The position numbers and the translations under genes are program-made. Under the pieces are notes generated by a model. That model was given only the letters and a program-made list of their open reading frames with translations. It was not told the origin of the DNA and made no database searches. From an uncultured Bacteroidales bacterium (GTDB lineage Bacteria; Bacteroidota; Bacteroidia; Bacteroidales; Paludibacteraceae), in contig CAIWIS010000667.1 of the NCBI GenBank assembly GCA_903912795.1, positions 1-8,605 of the forward strand: DNA of 8,605 nt, written 5' to 3'. Position 1 is the stretch's first letter. Each line of letters starts with the position of its first letter. Of the stretch, positions 1 through 6,286 are shown in pieces.

Positions 1-387
1 GCAGTTCTTGCAGCAAATGCCGATTTAGGTGTTACCGATGCATTTAATCTTACTGCTCCTAAATTCTATTTAACTGCTGTGTCTGTTTTGAATTCTGGTT
101 CATACTGGAATGCTCCAACAAGTATTTTTACTCCAAAATCAAATACAGTTAATAGTTTAAAGATTTACCCAAATCCTGCTAGCACTGAAGTAATGGTTGA
201 ATTACCTGAATTTAGTGGTGTTACTTCTATCGAAGTAAGAGATTTGACAGGTAAACTGTTGTTGAGCAAAAATGCAATTACGATGGAAAAAGAAATAATA
301 AATGTATCTCAATTGCGCAAAGGAATGTATATTATGGTGGCTCGTCAAGGTGAAACATCTTACAACCAAAAACTTACTATTAGATAA
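1..387 (+). CDS. C-terminal part of a secreted protein with type IX secretion (Por) sorting domain
   Basis: The reading frame is open from base 1, so only the last 128 residues of a longer protein are seen; the GTG at base 79 is an internal codon, not a start. The final ~75 residues have the hallmarks of the type A T9SS C-terminal domain: an IYPNP motif (window residues 55-59), an EVRDLTGKLL strand, the L-R-K-G-M-Y-I strand near the end, and a terminal basic strand finishing KLTIR. In this family the domain directs export across the outer membrane by the type IX system and is usually cleaved when the cargo is anchored to the surface or released. The visible N-terminal part (about residues 1-50) shows no recognisable catalytic motif, so the cargo function cannot be told. 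The gene is closed by a strong hairpin terminator and looks functionally unrelated to the phosphate genes. Confidence 0.9.
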   Translation, partial: AVLAANADLGVTDAFNLTAPKFYLTAVSVLNSGSYWNAPTSIFTPKSNTVNSLKIYPNPASTEVMVELPEFSGVTSIEVRDLTGKLLLSKNAITMEKEIINVSQLRKGMYIMVARQGETSYNQKLTIR

Positions 388-433
388 TTTCGTAAGTTAT
401 TATCAGATAGTTTTTTCGATGTTTTTAAACTCT

Positions 434-472
434 AATCAGGCTTGTTCGTGAGAATAGGCCTGATTTTTTTTT
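434..472 (+). terminator. Rho-independent terminator after the T9SS cargo gene
   Basis: A perfect 8-bp stem (AATCAGGC at 434-441 pairing with GCCTGATT at 458-465) closes a 16-nt loop. It runs directly into nine consecutive T residues (464-472). It starts about 45 nt after the stop codon and separates the cargo gene from the porin unit downstream. Confidence 0.88.
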
Positions 473-581
473 CCTGTTACTTAAGTGTTTTTTTTGTAAA
501 ACATATTTTCAGGTACTATTAACGCAGAATATACTTACTTTTTACATACAATTAGGTATTTTCGATGTGTGTTGACTGCTG

Positions 582-589
582 TACCTTTG
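582..589 (+). promoter_or_regulatory. Bacteroidota-type -7 promoter element (TACCTTTG) for the porin/FMN unit
   Basis: TACCTTTG matches the Bacteroidota sigma -7 consensus TAnnTTTG at all fixed positions. The -33 element is poor: only TTTTCG near 559-564 sits at about the right distance. Transcription would begin near 595, giving an untranslated leader of about 28 nt before the ATG at 623. No convincing Pho-type repeats precede it, unlike the two promoters in the 6.1-6.3 kb region. Confidence 0.6.
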
Positions 590-622
590 CCCACATTAAA
601 AACAACAAAATTTAAAATAGAA

Positions 623-1834
623 ATGAAACTGCTTATTACTTTATTTTTTATGTTTATTGCAGCGACTGCAATATTGGCTCAGGACAATAATGTGAGTTTG
701 GAGAACGATTACAAAAATGTAGCTCAAAAACTGTTGACTTCCGATTCGAAATTGACTATAGGTGGTTATGGCGAAGTACATTACAATCAGGTGTTGAACA
801 AACAAACGCGCGATAATGCAGTGCTCGATGCACACAGAATGGTATTATTTTTTGGATATAATTTCTCAAAAAAAACACAATTTGTTACTGAAATTGAAAT
901 GGAATATGCCAACGAAGTATGGGTAGAACAGATGTTTTTGCAACATAAACTAAACGATTATGTGAGTTTGAAAGCGGGTATGTTGCTTATTCCTATGGGT
1001 ATAATCAACGAATATCACGAACCAACTACATTTAATGGTGTAGAACGACCTGTGATTGACAATAAAATTGCACCATCTACCTGGCGCGAAGTAGGAGTGG
1101 GGCTTTCGGGAAATATTTTGCCTTTGTCGTTGAAATATCAACTGTATTTGGTTAATGGCCCATCGAGCTACGATGGTACAAAAGGTTTGTTTAAAGGGGG
1201 TGACGGGATACGTGGTGGTCGTCAGAAAGCATCGAAATCGTATATGAGCACACCAAACTTCACGGGAAAAATCGAATATATTGGTTTCAAAGGCTTGAAC
1301 GTTGGTTTGTCGGGTTATTTTGGTGAGTCACAAAGCAAATTGTATGATAAACTTGATGAAACAAATACTGCATTGAAGTTAAAAGCCGACTCGTCGGTAG
1401 TTGGAATTTCGATGATTGGTGTTGATGCTCGATACAATAATAAAGGACTCGAATTGCGTGGACAATTTTATTATACTTCACTTTCGAATACAGAGAAATA
1501 CAACACATTTACACGAACAGGTTCAAAACGTAACGATTTGGCTAGTAGTATGATGGGATATTATGTAGAAGCAGGTTATAATGTGTTACGATTTTTCGAA
1601 AAGTCGAAAATGGAATTATTGCCCTTTGTGCGGTATCAGGATTACAATCTACACAATACTGTTGATGCTAATTTAGCTGTAAACAATGCGTACATTGCCA
1701 ATGTAATTACAACCGGATTAACCTTGAAACTAACGAAAGGAGCAGTTGTAAAAGCCGATATGGATTTTGCAAAAACAAATACGACAAACACTCGTGCCGT
1801 TACATTTAATGCCGGAATAGGCGTAACATTCTAA
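623..1834 (+). CDS. Outer-membrane porin-like beta-barrel protein
   Basis: A 403-residue protein with a classical signal peptide (MKLLITLFFMF..AILAQ, cleavage probably near residue 20). The mature part alternates polar and aromatic/hydrophobic residues in many short strands separated by G/N/D turns, for example SKLTIGGYGEVHYNQ near the start and FNAGIGVTF at the end. The last residue is Phe, the usual barrel-insertion signal. The length fits OprO/OprP- or DcaP-like 16-18-strand porins, but the substrate cannot be read from sequence. An in-frame GTG at 569 also exists, but it lies upstream of the -7 element at 582-589; starting at the ATG at 623 puts a signal peptide at the N-terminus. The stop codon is 6 nt before the FMN-binding protein gene, so the two are almost certainly cotranscribed. 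It could have been placed beside the pst genes by chance. Confidence 0.75.
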   Translation: MKLLITLFFMFIAATAILAQDNNVSLENDYKNVAQKLLTSDSKLTIGGYGEVHYNQVLNKQTRDNAVLDAHRMVLFFGYNFSKKTQFVTEIEMEYANEVWVEQMFLQHKLNDYVSLKAGMLLIPMGIINEYHEPTTFNGVERPVIDNKIAPSTWREVGVGLSGNILPLSLKYQLYLVNGPSSYDGTKGLFKGGDGIRGGRQKASKSYMSTPNFTGKIEYIGFKGLNVGLSGYFGESQSKLYDKLDETNTALKLKADSSVVGISMIGVDARYNNKGLELRGQFYYTSLSNTEKYNTFTRTGSKRNDLASSMMGYYVEAGYNVLRFFEKSKMELLPFVRYQDYNLHNTVDANLAVNNAYIANVITTGLTLKLTKGAVVKADMDFAKTNTTNTRAVTFNAGIGVTF

Positions 1835-1840
1835 GTAAAA

Positions 1841-2380
1841 ATGAAACTATTTTTGTTTGTACTATATCTAATAGCAAGTGGTGGCGTGGCAGTTAATGCT
1901 ACTCCACCAATTATCATCGATAAGGCGTTAAACGCCGAAATTAAAAAGCAATTAAATAAAACCGATTATTCACTTCTACCAGTTTTTGTACCCGATAAAT
2001 ACAAAGTAAATGGTAGGTATTTCTCCATAAATTCAGCTTCCAATCAGCAATTGAAATATGCATATATGGGTAGGGTTAATACCAATCGTTCATGTAATCA
2101 ATGTGAGAACGACGGTTCTGATTATTTGGATTATATTATTTTTTACAGCCCAACTTTTGCAGTTCAGAGAGTGAAAGTTATTCGTTTTAGTAGTGAACAC
2201 GGAGCCGAAGTTTGTTCGGCTGGCTGGTTAAAGCAATTTATAGGTCATACGCCGGGAAAGAATTTAATTGTAGGTAAAAATGTAGATGCAGTATCGGGTG
2301 CAACGACCACTGTCAACGTATTTACGTTCGATATTCAATCAAAAACCTATATTTTAAATCAACTGATAGGTAGCAAATAA
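1841..2380 (+). CDS. Exported FMN-binding domain protein (RnfG/NqrC-type flavinylation motif)
   Basis: A 179-residue protein that begins with a hydrophobic signal peptide (about residues 1-20, ending near NA-TPP). Residues 149-157 read DAVSGATTT, matching the D-x-x-(S/T)-G-A-T motif of FMN-binding domains in RnfG, NqrC and related exported flavoproteins. In those, the last Thr of SGAT (here T155) carries FMN by a phosphoester bond made by the flavin transferase ApbE. The protein therefore probably acts in periplasmic electron transfer. It also has a CNQC pair (C85, C88) and a third cysteine, C125, which could form a disulfide or hold a metal. No ApbE, Rnf or Nqr genes are in the window. The upstream porin gene ends 6 nt before this start, so the pair looks like one transcript. 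The electron donor and acceptor are unknown. Confidence 0.8.
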   Translation: MKLFLFVLYLIASGGVAVNATPPIIIDKALNAEIKKQLNKTDYSLLPVFVPDKYKVNGRYFSINSASNQQLKYAYMGRVNTNRSCNQCENDGSDYLDYIIFYSPTFAVQRVKVIRFSSEHGAEVCSAGWLKQFIGHTPGKNLIVGKNVDAVSGATTTVNVFTFDIQSKTYILNQLIGSK

Positions 2381-2384
2381 CAAA

Positions 2385-2416
2385 GCAAGCATCTTATTGA
2401 AAAAATGCTTGCCTTT
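2385..2416. terminator. Hairpin terminator between convergent units
   Basis: GCAAGCAT (2385-2392) pairs perfectly with ATGCTTGC (2405-2412) across a 12-nt loop whose ends (TT/AA) may extend the stem. On the plus strand it is followed by CTTTATTATT, and on the minus strand by TTTGTTATTT. It could therefore end both the FMN-protein transcript and the phoU end of the pst transcript. The T tracts are interrupted, so strength is uncertain, but its place 4 nt after one stop and about 25 nt from the other supports the role. Confidence 0.72.
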
Positions 2417-2441
2417 ATTATTCAATTAAATAAAAAACGGA

Positions 2442-3110
2442 TTACAGTTTTTTATCTGTATGTTTCAAAATTTTTGCGTCGGTAAAAAAGAATATTTCTT
2501 CGGCAATATTACTGCAATGATCGCCAATGCGTTCTAGTTTACGAAAAACACCCATCAGTTGAAGGCATTCGTAAGCACGTTCGGGGTTTTTCTTGATATA
2601 TTCAGCAATTTTACGCGATACGTTGGCATTAATTTCGTCTACTTGATAGTCTTCGCTAAAAATAGCTGCGGCAATTTGCGGTTTTTCAGTTTCAAAAGCC
2701 TCGAGTCCTTGCGCTAGCATTTTATTTACTTGTTGTATCATGCTGTTTAATTTACTATCAGTAATTAATTCAGCATCTAAAATTAACGAAGGATTAGCCA
2801 GTAAAATGCGCGAAATGCCATAAGCAAAGTCGGCAATACGTTCCAGGTTCGAGTTAATCTTCAATACCGCCAGCACCAGTCGTAAATCAATAGCCACCGG
2901 TTGGTGTAGGGCTATGATATTCTCACATTCGCTGTCGATTTTTAATTCAAATGCATCAATTTTACGCTCGCGCATGGATACTTGCATTGCCAAATCTTTG
3001 TCGAACGATAGTATTGCTTCGCCGGCATTGTAAACCTGCGATATTGTCATGCGCCACATTTCGATAATGTCCTGGCGAAGCGAGTTTATTTCTTGTTCTA
3101 AGTGTCTCAT
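2442..3110 (-). CDS. phoU: Phosphate signalling/transport regulator PhoU
   Basis: A 222-residue cytoplasmic all-helical protein of the usual PhoU length (about 215-240). It has the two-repeat architecture: residues 1-105 and 106-222 each form a three-helix bundle. Each repeat carries the metal-cluster signature E-x-x-x-D, as ERIADF at 90-95 and ERIGDH at 193-198. In characterised bacteria PhoU links the PstSCAB transporter to the PhoR sensor kinase, keeping the Pho response off when phosphate is plentiful and limiting phosphate uptake. It is the last gene of the leftward pst operon, 123 nt beyond pstB, which is its typical place. The start ATG (3108-3110) follows a run of eight A residues on the coding strand rather than a Shine-Dalgarno site. 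The family assignment is very secure. Confidence 0.97.
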   Translation of the reverse strand: MRHLEQEINSLRQDIIEMWRMTISQVYNAGEAILSFDKDLAMQVSMRERKIDAFELKIDSECENIIALHQPVAIDLRLVLAVLKINSNLERIADFAYGISRILLANPSLILDAELITDSKLNSMIQQVNKMLAQGLEAFETEKPQIAAAIFSEDYQVDEINANVSRKIAEYIKKNPERAYECLQLMGVFRKLERIGDHCSNIAEEIFFFTDAKILKHTDKKL

Positions 3111-3126
3111 TTTTTTTTATGTCGCT

Positions 3127-3225
3127 GGACAACAGACAACAGTCTGTATCCAAAGTCCGTATTTAATAAGTTTTTATTATTTGAAGTATCAAAATTCTAT
3201 TCACTGTTGTCAGTCGTCTGTTGAC
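3127..3225. repeat. GTTGTC/GACAAC-rich repeat pair in the pstB-phoU spacer
   Basis: The 123-nt spacer between pstB and phoU contains GGACAACAGACAACAGTCTG (3127-3146) and, in inverse orientation, CTGTTGTCAGTCGTCTGTTG continuing to GAC (3204-3225). The two arms share the complementary core ACAACAGT/ACTGTTGT, so the transcript could fold into an imperfect hairpin with a ~55-nt AT-rich loop. The right-hand copy is repeated almost exactly in the pstA-pstB spacer. No reading frame or promoter consensus was found in this spacer. Confidence 0.6.
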
Positions 3226-3233
3226 TTCTATTA

Positions 3234-3986
3234 TCACCCAAATCTACCCGTAATATAATTTTGCGTCGACAATTCTTTTGGATTGGTGAAAATCTTAATG
3301 GTATCGTCGTATTCTATCATTTCGCCCAAATAGAAATAAGCTGTTTTGTCGCTCACACGCGAAGCTTGTTGCATGTTGTGAGTCACAATCATGATGGTGT
3401 AATCTTTTTTGAGTTCGTAAATCAACTCTTCAATCTTGGCTGTAGAAATGGGGTCGAGTGCCGATGCAGGTTCGTCCATAAGCACCACTTTAGGCGATAT
3501 AGCCAGCGTTCGTGCAATGCACAAACGTTGTTGCTGACCGCCCGAAAGCGCAAAAGCCGATTTATTGAGTTTGTCTTTAACTTCGTCCCACAGCGCAGCC
3601 GATTTTATAGATTGAACAACTCGCTCTTCAATAAAGTTTTTGTCGCTTATGCCATTTACACGTAAACCATAAGCTACATTTTCGAAAATCGATTTCGGAA
3701 ATGGATTTGGTTTCTGAAAAACCATTCCCACTTCTTTGCGAAGCTCATCTACACGTATTCCTGGAGCGTAAATATCTTTTCCTTCAATAAGTACTGAACC
3801 AGTCATTCGAGTGCCATCAATAAGGTCGTTCATGCGGTTCAACAATCGTAAAAAAGTTGATTTTCCGCATCCCGAAGGACCAATAAGTGCCACTACTTTG
3901 TTTTTTTCTACTTCGAGGTTGATGTTTTTCAGTGCATGAAACTCACTGTAATAAAAATCAACGTTTTTTGCATCAATTGTAAGCAT
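3234..3986 (-). CDS. pstB: Phosphate ABC transporter ATP-binding protein PstB
   Basis: A 250-residue ABC ATPase, the normal length for PstB. All nucleotide-binding motifs are intact: Walker A GPSGCGKST (36-44), Q-loop Gln91 in MVFQKPNPFP (the PstB-typical sequence), ABC signature LSGGQQQR (147-154), Walker B VVLMDEP (167-173), D-loop SALDP (175-179) and switch His203 in VTHNMQQ. The 'QKPNPFP-SI-ENVAYG' stretch and the C-terminal FTNPKELSTQNYITGRFG are diagnostic of the phosphate branch. Two copies act on the cytoplasmic face of the PstC-PstA channel, coupling ATP hydrolysis to phosphate import. It lies 49 nt downstream of pstA and upstream of phoU in the same leftward operon. Confidence 0.98.
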   Translation of the reverse strand: MLTIDAKNVDFYYSEFHALKNINLEVEKNKVVALIGPSGCGKSTFLRLLNRMNDLIDGTRMTGSVLIEGKDIYAPGIRVDELRKEVGMVFQKPNPFPKSIFENVAYGLRVNGISDKNFIEERVVQSIKSAALWDEVKDKLNKSAFALSGGQQQRLCIARTLAISPKVVLMDEPASALDPISTAKIEELIYELKKDYTIMIVTHNMQQASRVSDKTAYFYLGEMIEYDDTIKIFTNPKELSTQNYITGRFG

Positions 3987-3997
3987 ATTTTTTATTT

Positions 3998-4019
3998 CTG
4001 TTGTCTGTCGTCTGTTGTC
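3998..4019. repeat. GTTGTC-rich repeat in the pstA-pstB spacer
   Basis: This 22-bp element (CTGTTGTCTGTCGTCTGTTG then TC) matches the 22-bp element at 3204-3225 at 20 of 22 positions and lies in the same orientation. It sits in the 49-nt gap between pstA and pstB, just outside the pstB start. Its presence in two spacers of one operon suggests a short interspersed repeat family or a shared RNA-level signal. It occupies noncoding sequence only. Confidence 0.6.
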
Positions 4020-4035
4020 TATCGTCAGAATATTG

Positions 4036-4893
4036 TTAATTCATTTTTACTTTTTTAGCGAAATAATTCCGCAGTACACTGGCTAAAATATTTATTATCA
4101 GAATAATGGATATTAGCACAAAAGCAGTTCCATAAGCCATTGCTCGCGATGATTCAATGTCGGTTCCACTTGTTGATATTACATACAAGTGATAAGGAAG
4201 AGCCATTACTTGGTCAAAAATACTGTTTGGTAATTTTGGTAAAAAGTAAGCGGCTACTGTAAATAAAATGGGAGCTGTTTCGCCCGAAACCCTTCCAATG
4301 GATAATATTAATCCTGTAATTATGTTAGGGAAAGCCATGGGTAAAACTACTTTTTGAATAGTTTGTAATTTTGTAGCTCCCAGTGCTAAACTTCCTTCTC
4401 TGAATGAGTTGTCGATTGCTTTGAGCGATTCTTCGGTAGTGCGTATAACCAACGGAAGTGATAGTAATCCCAGTGTTAACGAGCCTGCTAAAATAGAATC
4501 GCCAAAACCCAAGGTGTTTACAAAAAGTGCCATGCCAAATAATCCAAAAACTACCGAAGGTACACCACTTAAATTATTGGTCATGATACGTATAAACGAA
4601 GCCAGTTTATTATCAGTTGCATATTCGTTCATATAAATGCCAGACATTATACCAATAGGGAAGCTAAACAAACTACTTCCAATTATTAAATAAAATGTTC
4701 CTACAATTGCTGGAAAAATTCCACCTTTTGTCATTCCCTCTTCGGGTGCAGCTGTTAAAAATTCCCAGTTTATAACACCAATTCCTCTTGATATAATAAA
4801 ACCCAGTATTAATACTAAAATAACAATTACAGCATAGCTCATTAATTTAAAGAGCGTAAAAGCTATTGCCTGCGATATACGTTTACTTTGCAT
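4036..4893 (-). CDS. pstA: Phosphate ABC transporter permease PstA
   Basis: A 285-residue inner-membrane permease with about six hydrophobic segments. TM1 lies near residues 18-35, TM2 near 60-88, and the last near 255-275. The coupling-helix EAA loop is clear at 166-185 (EGSLALGATKLQTIQKVVLP), and the conserved GRVSGETAP stretch (200-208) holds R201 and E205, matching charged residues important in Pst permeases. It pairs with PstC to form the phosphate channel and contacts PstB through the EAA loop. The frame is open to a GTG at 4920, but the ATG at 4891-4893 is preferred: it gives a normal N-terminus and an 11-nt rather than 38-nt overlap with the 3' end of pstC. The overlap implies translational coupling to PstC. 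Confidence 0.95.
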   Translation of the reverse strand: MQSKRISQAIAFTLFKLMSYAVIVILVLILGFIISRGIGVINWEFLTAAPEEGMTKGGIFPAIVGTFYLIIGSSLFSFPIGIMSGIYMNEYATDNKLASFIRIMTNNLSGVPSVVFGLFGMALFVNTLGFGDSILAGSLTLGLLSLPLVIRTTEESLKAIDNSFREGSLALGATKLQTIQKVVLPMAFPNIITGLILSIGRVSGETAPILFTVAAYFLPKLPNSIFDQVMALPYHLYVISTSGTDIESSRAMAYGTAFVLISIILIINILASVLRNYFAKKVKMN

Positions 4894-6079
4894 ATTTTTT
4901 CTTTGAAATAAGTTCGACACTGATACTAATAATCATGGTAATAAGGAATAAAATAGCTCCTAATGCAAACAAAGCCTGATAATGACCGCTTCCTACGGGT
5001 GCTTCGCCTAATTCGGCTGCAATGGTTGCTGGTATGGTTCGTACAGGTTCAAGCAAGGTGTGTGGAATCACGGCTGCATTTCCGGTTACCATAAGCACTG
5101 CCATTGTTTCGCCTATAGCGCGTCCTATGCCAAGTACTGCGGCCGACATAATTCCAGATTTTGCATACGGAACTATCACTTTATAAATGGTTTGCCAATG
5201 TGTAGCTCCCAATGCCAAACTCGCTTCTTTCATGGCTCGTGGCACAGTACGCATCGAATCCTCGGCTACAGTTATAATGGTTGGTAATGCCATAATTGCA
5301 AGAATTATACTGCCTGCTAATGCTGTTTCGCCAACTGGTAAGCCAAATGTTTGTTGTAAAAACGGAACTATCACTACCAAACCAAAGAAACCATAAACAA
5401 CCGATGGTATACCTGCAAGTAATTCAATAAGCGGTTTTAAAACATTACGTACACGCATACTTGCAATCTCGGCTAAATATACGGCTACTGCTAACCCAAA
5501 TGGCAATGCCAATAAAATGGCACCTAAACTTACCCAAAATGTTCCTAATATCAAAGGAAGTAAACCAAATTGTGCCGATGGGGTAGAAGTGGGGTACCAT
5601 TCTTTTCCACCAAAAAAATCACCTGGTCGAATGGTTTCGTGATCGAGCAGGATGCCATCAAACTTTTTAGCTACGTATTGCTTTGGTAAAAACAGTACAA
5701 TTCCAGGTGTTTTTGCTGTTAATTCACTGGCTTTAGCTGGTATATGTTCAAACTCAGCACCGAGTTCTTCTTCGGTGTAGTAGTTGGTTAAATCGCTTAA
5801 CCGTACTACTTCTATTGGCATATCTTTGCCACCTACTTCGTTCCAGTTTGATATTTCGGAATCAAAAATTTGTTTTATTTGATAGGCGTTAAGATGTTTA
5901 ATCGGATTTTCTTTGTTGAAAGCCAACACATAACCTTCCTCAACTACGGGTGTTGTAAATAATCCCGATGCTTCTTTAAATAGAAATATTACTATTAATA
6001 ATATGGTAATACTTGTTATGCTACCACTTATTAATAAAAAACCTTCAATTAATTTTTCAAAAAATCTTTTCACTTGCAA
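4883..6079 (-). CDS. pstC: Phosphate ABC transporter permease PstC with an extra periplasmic insert
   Basis: The C-terminal ~230 residues are typical PstC: multiple membrane segments, LAGIPSVVYGFFGL (221-234), EAA coupling loop EASLALGATHWQTIYKVIVP (285-304) and GIGRAIGETMAVLMVTGNA (317-335) with conserved R320 and E324. At 398 residues it is roughly 80-100 longer than usual PstC. The excess lies between TM1 (about 18-35) and TM2 (about 174-200), in the loop expected to face the periplasm, and part of it resembles PstS (see the insert entry). The frame has no ATG. Possible starts are TTG at 6077-6079 or GTG at 6071-6073, which begins KRFFEKL and may be the true start; an in-frame TAA lies shortly upstream. 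It is the first gene of the leftward pst operon and overlaps pstA. Family certain; start uncertain by two codons. Confidence 0.94.
   Translation of the reverse strand: MQVKRFFEKLIEGFLLISGSITSITILLIVIFLFKEASGLFTTPVVEEGYVLAFNKENPIKHLNAYQIKQIFDSEISNWNEVGGKDMPIEVVRLSDLTNYYTEEELGAEFEHIPAKASELTAKTPGIVLFLPKQYVAKKFDGILLDHETIRPGDFFGGKEWYPTSTPSAQFGLLPLILGTFWVSLGAILLALPFGLAVAVYLAEIASMRVRNVLKPLIELLAGIPSVVYGFFGLVVIVPFLQQTFGLPVGETALAGSIILAIMALPTIITVAEDSMRTVPRAMKEASLALGATHWQTIYKVIVPYAKSGIMSAAVLGIGRAIGETMAVLMVTGNAAVIPHTLLEPVRTIPATIAAELGEAPVGSGHYQALFALGAILFLITMIISISVELISKKKYAK
5615..5941 (-). other. PstC-embedded segment resembling a piece of PstS
   Basis: PstC residues 47-155 form a hydrophilic stretch between TM1 and TM2. 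Within it, residues 57-89 align without gaps to PstS residues 108-140 encoded at the right of this window, with 14 of 33 identical by eye: shared NP, L, Q-I-x-x-IF, NW-x-E-x-GG-x-D and a final I. In PstS this is the lobe-2 segment just before the phosphate loop R145-ETS-S149-G150-T151. In PstC the next residues (RLSDLTNYY) lack the SGT loop. A weaker match follows between PstC 125-135 (PGIVLFLPKQY) and PstS 188-197 (GIGYIGLAYM). Inference: a shortened, non-binding substrate-binding-protein half-lobe. Confidence 0.7.
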
Positions 6080-6108
6080 TGTTCTTTTTATATGTTATTT
6101 TTGCACTG

Positions 6109-6116
6109 CAAAGAAA
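6109..6116 (-). promoter_or_regulatory. Probable degenerate -7 element of the pst operon promoter
   Basis: Read on the minus strand, 6116 to 6109 is TTTCTTTG, which keeps the TTTG half of TAnnTTTG and the first T. It starts exactly 10 nt after the last phased repeat, the same gap as at the porin promoter. TACTTTTC at 6120-6113 is an overlapping alternative with a good TA but a weaker end. Transcription would start near 6103, leaving a leader of about 25-30 nt. A weak core behind activator sites is what an activated promoter would show. Confidence 0.45.
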
Positions 6117-6126
6117 AGTAATAGAT

Positions 6127-6166
6127 ATTACAAAAGCATTAAGAATATGTTACATAAATGTTACAT
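6127..6166 (-). promoter_or_regulatory. Pho-box-like array of 11-bp-phased repeats facing pstC
   Basis: On the minus strand four 7-mers sit on an exact 11-bp period: ATGTAAC (6166-6160), ATGTAAC (6155-6149), TCTTAAT (6144-6138, degenerate) and TTGTAAT (6133-6127). Each pair is split by 4 nt. A 7-4-7 direct repeat is the layout of PhoB boxes in proteobacteria (there CTGTCAT-like), in which tandem PhoB dimers bind one face of the helix. The position upstream of pstC, the first gene of the operon, makes a phosphate-starvation activator the natural ligand. The repeat sequence itself differs from the E. coli box. Confidence 0.65.
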
Positions 6167-6286
6167 ATTTGTAATGCTTGTTTGAATGTGGTGTGAAGCG
6201 TATTGTTGCATTTTTAATAGGTCTTACATATAATCTAATAGCACTCACAAGTCTCTAGATATTTTAAAAATGAGATCTTCAATTAA

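Noticed and set aside
79..387. A complete 102-residue gene starting at GTG 79
   Set aside because: The frame is open without a stop from base 1, and the sorting domain is always the tail of a longer exported protein; this is a truncated gene cut by the window edge.
543..571. Pho-box-like repeats upstream of the first porin
   Set aside because: 7-mers at the expected phase (554-560 AGGTATT, 565-571 ATGTGTG) match the TGTAA pattern poorly, and the next upstream unit does not match. Not supportable.
569..622. N-terminal extension of the first porin starting at GTG 569
   Set aside because: The extension lies across and upstream of a consensus -7 element (582-589), and starting at ATG 623 puts a standard signal peptide at the N-terminus.
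1287..1508. Minus-strand open frame inside the first porin
   Set aside because: Antisense to a well-supported beta-barrel gene, with no recognisable protein features.
3111..3233. Separate promoter for phoU in the pstB-phoU spacer
   Set aside because: No TAnnTTTG element with correct spacing on the minus strand; near matches (TAGAATTTTG, TACGGACTTTG) have the wrong internal spacing.
3261..3665. 134-codon plus-strand open frame opposite pstB
   Set aside because: It lies wholly antisense to the pstB coding region, which has all ABC motifs. It has no signal, family resemblance or promoter, so it is a shadow frame.
3127..4019. GTTGTC repeats as a CRISPR array
   Set aside because: Only three imperfect copies, partly inverted, with a gene between two of them and no regular spacers or cas genes.
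5060..5396. Short plus-strand open frames opposite pstC
   Set aside because: They overlap each other and the conserved PstC membrane core on the other strand. Their low-complexity composition is that expected from antisense of a membrane protein.
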